Shown in pieces: positions 59,632 through 64,000 of a stretch of DNA of 64,000 bases. The notes under the pieces are model-generated. The model searched no databases. It saw only the letters and a program-made list of their open reading frames with translations, and had not been told where the DNA came from. The position numbers and the translations under genes were made by a program. The DNA is taken from contig DESQ01000017.1 of NCBI GenBank assembly GCA_002361355.1, positions 1 through 64,000 of the forward strand. The letters are read 5' to 3'. Every line of letters begins with the position of its first letter. The stretch's first letter is position 1. Origin of the DNA: Lachnospiraceae bacterium UBA3310. GTDB lineage: Bacteria; Bacillota; Clostridia; Lachnospirales; Lachnospiraceae.

Positions 59632-60097
59632 CAGGAAAAGCAATTTAGATGAAATGCAGGAATTGAAACTTTTAAAAATAGAAAGCAGGGGCTTCTGGAT
59701 CGGTTTTTTCGGCCTGTTTGTGGCTATCGCAGCACAGACATTTTTTTACGGAGCAGAAAATGTGCAACATACCCTGGCCGGTGAATTTATCGTACTTATG
59801 CTTATGGGCATTTATCTGATGGGCGGCTGCCTTCGCAACGGCATCTGGGACAGGCATCTTCCGGCAACTCCGGTAGTGAATATCGGCTTAAGCCTGCTTG
59901 CCGCAGCGATCGCGTCCCTATTCAACGCCGTTTGCTCCTACCGCGATTACCAAAGTGCATCCGGCGCATTTGCAGTCTTTATCGTATATTTCTTCATGCT
60001 CGGCACCGTGCTTTCCGTCACGCTCTGTATCTGTTCGGCTCTTTATCATCGGAAAAAGAGACGACTTGAAGAAGAGAACACGGACGAAGAAAACTGA
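59618..60097 (+). CDS. DUF6773-type membrane protein
   Basis: The protein has 159 residues from ATG 59618 (MKWFNRKSNLDEMQELKLLK). Four membrane spans are seen (about 22-44, 50-75, 85-110, 118-145), with a charged tail. It resembles DUF6773 proteins, which sit next to HTH regulators in clostridia. It may act as a membrane partner or a signal sensor for the HTH protein. The function is unproven. Confidence 0.75.
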   Translation: MKWFNRKSNLDEMQELKLLKIESRGFWIGFFGLFVAIAAQTFFYGAENVQHTLAGEFIVLMLMGIYLMGGCLRNGIWDRHLPATPVVNIGLSLLAAAIASLFNAVCSYRDYQSASGAFAVFIVYFFMLGTVLSVTLCICSALYHRKKRRLEEENTDEEN

Positions 60098-60190
60098 TGC
60101 GGTAAGGGAAACCTGTCAAAAAAAAGTTGACACGGCCTCCGTGATATAGGAAAATCGTATCAAGTCATCTTATCAGGGAGGAAAATAGAA

Positions 60191-61228
60191 ATGCGTTTTA
60201 TAAAAGACAACGGAAAGGGGATTGTTCTTTGCCTGTGTATCGCAGTCCCCTCCTGGTTTCTCGGCAAACAGTTCCCGATCATCGGCGGTGCGGTCATTGC
60301 CATCCTTGCGGGCATGATCATTACCATCTTTATCAAAAACAAAAATCCTTTTGAAACAGGCATAAAATTTACATCCAAGAAAATTCTGCAATGGGCTGTG
60401 ATTCTGCTCGGCTTTGGGTTAAATCTGAACGTCATCCTGGAGACGGGAAAGCAATCCCTTCCCATCATCGTAAGCACCATTACCGTATCTTTGGTCATCG
60501 CCTTCGTGTTGCACAAGGCGATGCATATACCGGGTAAAATCTCCACGCTGATCGGCGTCGGCTCCTCCATCTGCGGTGGTTCTGCGATTGCCGCCACCGC
60601 TCCGGTGATTGACGCGGACGACGAGGAAGTGGCACAGGCCATCTCCGTTATCTTCTTTTTCAACGTACTGGCCGCCCTTCTCTTTCCCACTTTCGGTAAG
60701 GTGATCGGCTTTTCCACCGTGAGCGGGGAGGCCTTCGGCATTTTCGCCGGAACGGCTGTCAACGACACCAGCTCGGTAACCGCAGCGGCTTCCACCTGGG
60801 ATAACATGTGGGGCTTAGGCTCCGCGACGCTGGATACCGCCGTCACCGTGAAACTTACCCGCACGCTGGCAATCATCCCGATCACGCTGGTACTTGCCTT
60901 TCTCCGGACACGCCGCGAAAAAGCGGAGGGCGCAGAGGGGAAAAAGGTCAGCCTGAAACAGATTTTCCCCATGTTTATCCTGTATTTCATCGCCGCCTCA
61001 GTCATTACCACGGCTGCCGTTTCCTTCGGTGTAGACTCCGGCATTTTCTCGCCGGTGAAAGAACTGAGCAAGTTCTTTATTGTTCTCGCCATGGCCGCCA
61101 TCGGACTGAACACGGATATTATTAAACTGATTAAGACCGGTGGAAAACCGATCGTCATGGGATTTTGCTGCTGGGCCGGCATCACTGCCGTAAGTCTTAT
61201 CATGCAGCATTGGATGGGATTATGGTAA
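60191..61228 (+). CDS. YeiH-type (UPF0324) putative sulfate exporter
   Basis: The protein has 345 residues with about 10 membrane segments. Family-specific blocks include KEIL-type TM region KILQWAVILLGFGLNLNVIL, VGSSICGGSAIAATAPVIDA and FAGTAVNDTSSVTAAASTW. It exports an anion such as sulfate or a sulfonate-derived ion; the ion is inferred from the family. RBS GGGAGG precedes ATG 60191. A CACGG/CCGTG hairpin lies near 60131-60143 upstream. It is convergent with the gene at 61966. Confidence 0.9.
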   Translation: MRFIKDNGKGIVLCLCIAVPSWFLGKQFPIIGGAVIAILAGMIITIFIKNKNPFETGIKFTSKKILQWAVILLGFGLNLNVILETGKQSLPIIVSTITVSLVIAFVLHKAMHIPGKISTLIGVGSSICGGSAIAATAPVIDADDEEVAQAISVIFFFNVLAALLFPTFGKVIGFSTVSGEAFGIFAGTAVNDTSSVTAAASTWDNMWGLGSATLDTAVTVKLTRTLAIIPITLVLAFLRTRREKAEGAEGKKVSLKQIFPMFILYFIAASVITTAAVSFGVDSGIFSPVKELSKFFIVLAMAAIGLNTDIIKLIKTGGKPIVMGFCCWAGITAVSLIMQHWMGLW

Positions 61229-61237
61229 ATTCACAGA

Positions 61238-61966
61238 TCAGCCGCAGGATGCTGCCGGTATGATTATTTTTTCCCGCCGGACGGCAAAGAAACAAACGCC
61301 GCTGTAGGCACCCGCCTCATAGAGCTTCCCGAGTATCTCCCGCATCCGCTGATCCAGTCTGTGATACAGCGCTGGTTTTTCCCAGCGGATGCCCGCCAGA
61401 TATTCCCGTTGTCGGTTATTGAGCAAAGAAAGCGGCTGCCCCTCTTTTTGACCAGATAAGTCACTGTGAAAAAGTGCATACTCACAGGACACATAGCTGT
61501 ATGCCGTCCCGTTTTCTTCACACTTTCTATATAACATTTCTGTCAGTTTTCCGTCGCGTCTGGGATCGTAAACAGATTCTCTCCATGGAAAATCTTTTAA
61601 TTTTGCTCCTTTTTCCCGTTGCGACAGCTCTGTCAAACCCGTCATATCTGTCGCTTTATCTTGACTGTTATGGTCAATAGCGACTTTTCTCAACGTCCGT
61701 CTTCCATAGGCATCCTGCTCCTGCACGAACTGCGTCTGCTCTTCAAACAGCGCATCCGAGGGCTCCTCCCGCAAAAGCACCCGGTTCTGATACAGATGCT
61801 CCATCATGATCCGCTGCGCCTTTTCTCTGGATGTCGGATAATTTAACCGCGCAACAATCTGATCCAGCGTACAGCCGCTGTTTACAAGATGCCTGATCGC
61901 GCCGCCGCATGCCATGTCAGTTGCGAAATTGGATAATGCCGTTTGAAAATATTCGGGCCTGTCCAT
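61238..61966 (-). CDS. Conserved-looking protein of unknown function
   Basis: The protein has 242 residues from ATG 61966 (MDRPEYFQTALSNFATDMAC), preceded by GGGGAGGATATGTCAT; the upstream ATG at 61999 is not favoured. The N-terminal region is an HTH-like segment (HLVNSGCTLDQIVARLNYPT). The rest is charged with GTAYSYVSCEYALFHSD and a C-terminal CFFAVRREKII. No membrane span. It is cotranscribed after nth (30 bp). It may be a nucleic-acid-associated protein, but this is not proven. Confidence 0.7.
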   Translation of the reverse strand: MDRPEYFQTALSNFATDMACGGAIRHLVNSGCTLDQIVARLNYPTSREKAQRIMMEHLYQNRVLLREEPSDALFEEQTQFVQEQDAYGRRTLRKVAIDHNSQDKATDMTGLTELSQREKGAKLKDFPWRESVYDPRRDGKLTEMLYRKCEENGTAYSYVSCEYALFHSDLSGQKEGQPLSLLNNRQREYLAGIRWEKPALYHRLDQRMREILGKLYEAGAYSGVCFFAVRREKIIIPAASCG

Positions 61967-61995
61967 ATGACATATCCTCCCCAAATTTCTATCTG

Positions 61996-62628
61996 TCAAA
62001 TTCGCTTTTTACAAATGTCCGCCAGACAGCATTTATCACAATAAGGTTTCGTCCGCGCCGTACAGACCTCCCTGCCATGCAGGACAAAACGGTGGCACAG
62101 ATCGTTTCCCTCTTCTGGCGGCACAATCTTCCACAGCGCCATCTCCACCTTCTTCGGCTCCCTGATGTCATCCACCAGGCCAATGCGGTTGCACAGGCGG
62201 ATACAATGCGTATCTGTGACGATTGCCGGCTTGCCGAACACATCCCCCATAATCAGGTTTGCACTCTTCCTGCCCACGCCGGGAAGTTTCAGCAGTAAGT
62301 CAAAATTGTCCGGCACCTGCCCGCCGTAAACTTCTTTTAACTGTTTCATACAAGCGCTGATATCTTTGGCCTTGCTCTTTCCCAGTCCACAGGGATGAAC
62401 GATCGCTTCAATCTCCTCCACTGGCGCCGCCGCCAAAGCGTCCACATCCGGGAACTTCTCATATAGTTTCTCCACTACCACATTGACTCTTGCGTCGGTG
62501 CACTGGGCCGCCAGCCGCACGCTGACCAGAAGCTTCCACGCCTCGTTGTAATCCAGCGTACACCCTGCTTCCGGATATTCCTGTTTCAGCCTGTCAATTA
62601 CGGCAAGCGCCAATTCTTTTTTTCTCAT
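61996..62628 (-). CDS. nth: Endonuclease III (base-excision DNA glycosylase)
   Basis: The protein has 210 residues and removes oxidised pyrimidines and cuts the strand at abasic sites. The helix-hairpin-helix is LLKLPGVGRKSANLIMGD with the catalytic Lys nearby, and the catalytic Asp is in VTDTHCIRLCNRIG. The iron-sulfur cluster has the pattern C-x6-C-x2-C-x5-C in CTARTKPYCDKCCLADIC. It overlaps the CPBP gene by 4 bp. Confidence 0.95.
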   Translation of the reverse strand: MRKKELALAVIDRLKQEYPEAGCTLDYNEAWKLLVSVRLAAQCTDARVNVVVEKLYEKFPDVDALAAAPVEEIEAIVHPCGLGKSKAKDISACMKQLKEVYGGQVPDNFDLLLKLPGVGRKSANLIMGDVFGKPAIVTDTHCIRLCNRIGLVDDIREPKKVEMALWKIVPPEEGNDLCHRFVLHGREVCTARTKPYCDKCCLADICKKRI

Positions 62629-63461
62629 TTGTTTTTCCCCCTCAATAACGTAACAGCGATCAGGCTCACCGCCAGATATCCGATCACAGACACCACCGAG
62701 GACTCTATGCCAAATTCCCCTCCGGTGAGCAGGAAGGATCTCGTCTCAAGCACATAACTGCAAACAGCATACTCGTTTGGTTCTGTACCGATAGTCATGC
62801 CGCCGCCTATGATAATCATATTCCAGAACGCATGTACAATGGCACTGTTCCAAATGGAGCCTCCCTCAAGCGCAATCAGGGAAAACATAACTCCCACCAG
62901 CGTTCCGGCTATCATCACCTGCGCGCAGCTCAATAAACTGAATTTCATACCTATGATATGGAGAGATGCAAAGAGTACGGAGGGCGCGATTATCCCCACC
63001 GCTCTGCCCCATTTTCTTATCACCGCATTCATGAGAAGACCCCGAAACAGCATTTCCTCCACCACACCGGCGCCAAGGCCCGCAAGGAAAACTCCTCTGG
63101 TCACAAAGGCCGCTTTCGTTCCGACATCTAACGGCTGTATCTCAAAACGCCCCGGCAAAAACAAATAAACCACACTGACTGCCACCGGCAAAATCACCGC
63201 CACAACCACCCATTTCCCCCTGATCCGGCATTTAGGTATCCCGTATGCCTCCATATCCTCCTTCAACCATTTGGTACAAAATAGCCATACCATGAGATAG
63301 GTTGAGGCGATATAAACCGCTCCTCCCGCGATATGATACAGCCACGCGGGAACGCCAGCCATGACAAGCAACGGCATCAAAAGCCCCTGCGACAGGGTCG
63401 ACGCCAAAATTAAAAAGACAACGCTCAACGCAACAATCCAAATCATTTTTCCTGTTTTCAT
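62625..63461 (-). CDS. CPBP-family intramembrane metalloprotease
   Basis: The protein has 278 residues and about 8 membrane segments. The family motifs EExxxR as VVEEMLFRGLLMNAV, FASLHII and HAFWNMIIIGG form the metal site within the membrane. Such enzymes process prenylated or bacteriocin-related peptides, or act in stress. Its gene overlaps nth. The target is unknown. Confidence 0.88.
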   Translation of the reverse strand: MKTGKMIWIVALSVVFLILASTLSQGLLMPLLVMAGVPAWLYHIAGGAVYIASTYLMVWLFCTKWLKEDMEAYGIPKCRIRGKWVVVAVILPVAVSVVYLFLPGRFEIQPLDVGTKAAFVTRGVFLAGLGAGVVEEMLFRGLLMNAVIRKWGRAVGIIAPSVLFASLHIIGMKFSLLSCAQVMIAGTLVGVMFSLIALEGGSIWNSAIVHAFWNMIIIGGGMTIGTEPNEYAVCSYVLETRSFLLTGGEFGIESSVVSVIGYLAVSLIAVTLLRGKNK

Positions 63462-63606
63462 CTTCTTTCACCTCCTAACTCTATAACGAAACCCATCCTG
63501 TGAAATCTTCGTCCGGCACATTAGAAAAAAGAAACGAACCACGGCAAAGACAAACTCCACATCCTTCGCCGCGATCCGCCTTGAATATCCCTGATCACTC
63601 CATCTT

Positions 63607-64000
63607 CTAAAGATTCAGCTTGGAAAGCAGATCCCCCAGACTGGTGGAAACCGACTCCCCGGAAGTGTACTCCCTGGGAGCACTGTCCTCATCCGCCTCC
63701 GCCGTTATCTCCTCCAACGCTTTCATGCTCAGACTTACTTTATTGTCATTGGTATTTAAAATCTTAACCTTAACCTTCTGTCCTTCCTGCAAAACCTCGC
63801 CGGGTTTCTTGATTCTTTTCTGGGATATCTGGGAAATATGCACCAGGCCGCTGATGCCGTTTCCAAGATTCACAAACGCGCCGTAGGGCATAAGACTCTC
63901 CACCACACCCTCCATCACAGTTCCCGGCGCCATCATGGAGATCCGATGCCTGCGCTCCTCAGCCTCCTGCTCTCTTGCCACTGCTTTCCCGGAGAGAACT
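63607..64000 (-). CDS. S1-domain RNA-binding protein, cut by window edge
   Basis: Partial: the frame is open to the right end of the window (VLSGKAVAREQEAEERRHRI follows from the edge). The last about 130 residues hold one S1 domain, MAPGTVMEGVVESLMPYGAF, VNLGNGISGLVHISQISQKR, then KKPGEVLQEGQKVKVKILNT and an acidic tail. It is the C-terminal part of a multi-S1 protein (ribosomal S1-like) or a single-domain protein. The length cannot be told. A 145-bp gap separates it from the CPBP gene. Confidence 0.85.
   Translation of the reverse strand, partial: VLSGKAVAREQEAEERRHRISMMAPGTVMEGVVESLMPYGAFVNLGNGISGLVHISQISQKRIKKPGEVLQEGQKVKVKILNTNDNKVSLSMKALEEITAEADEDSAPREYTSGESVSTSLGDLLSKLNL

Overview
The window looks like a chromosome segment of a Gram-positive, anaerobic, gut-type Clostridium (family Lachnospiraceae or close). 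The reasons are strong GGAGG-type ribosome-binding sites, a Trp T-box in front of a trpEGDCFBA operon, a long single-chain clostridial FGAM synthase, a GH53 galactanase with a LacI-type regulator, an OFA-family carrier, a Csp-like S8 protease and a DUF6773/HTH pair. No taxonomic marker gene is complete here, so the genus is left open.

Layout. (1) 1-7072 is the integrase end of a prophage or integrative element. It has a leftward replication block (DnaD-like and DnaC-like proteins and a chain of tiny ATGA-overlapping genes), a Cro/CI-type switch with dyad operators, a rightward lysogenic membrane protein, a type I holin-like toxin/antisense cassette, a possible BECR-fold nuclease, a structured small RNA with its own promoter and terminator, and a tyrosine recombinase. 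The recombinase ends just before the 3' end of a tRNA-Met gene, the likely attachment site. (2) 7073-26513 is ordinary chromosome: tRNA-Met, tRNA-Val, argS, queH, carAB, the trp operon with its T-box, purL, a TetR regulator and an unknown gene. (3) 26774-38288 holds a large cyclic-nucleotide-domain protein of unknown role, an OFA carrier, GH53 galactanase, an unrecognised large probable carbohydrate-active protein, a His/Cys-rich exported protein, an Rpn-type nuclease, a sortase remnant joined to an IS21 remnant, and a LacI regulator. The LacI gene and the large probable carbohydrate gene share a near-identical 18-bp operator.

(4) 38471-49923 holds a chemotaxis receptor, a D,D-carboxypeptidase with a membrane-anchored partner, a calcineurin-phosphoesterase/STAND NTPase fusion, and a ceruloplasmin/MnxG-like multicopper oxidase behind a DUF2935 gene. 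The oxidase reading frame is broken by a perfect 14-bp tandem duplication. (5) 50003-56207 is a 6.1-kb module bracketed by a 48-bp perfect direct repeat. The right copy is the 3' end of the S8 protease gene. Inside are a HipA-like kinase with a 71-residue partner and a SMEK-NACHT protein with a 511-residue zinc-ribbon partner. It reads as a small defence island inserted at the end of a protein-coding gene. (6) 56165-64000 returns to chromosome: S8 protease, AraC regulator, HTH/DUF6773 pair, YeiH-type transporter, unknown gene, nth, CPBP protease, and an S1-domain gene cut by the window edge.

The strongest candidates for undescribed biology are the bracketed SMEK-NACHT/HipA module, the phosphoesterase-STAND protein, the structured RNA between the BECR-like gene and the integrase, and the reversible-looking 14-bp duplication in the multicopper oxidase.
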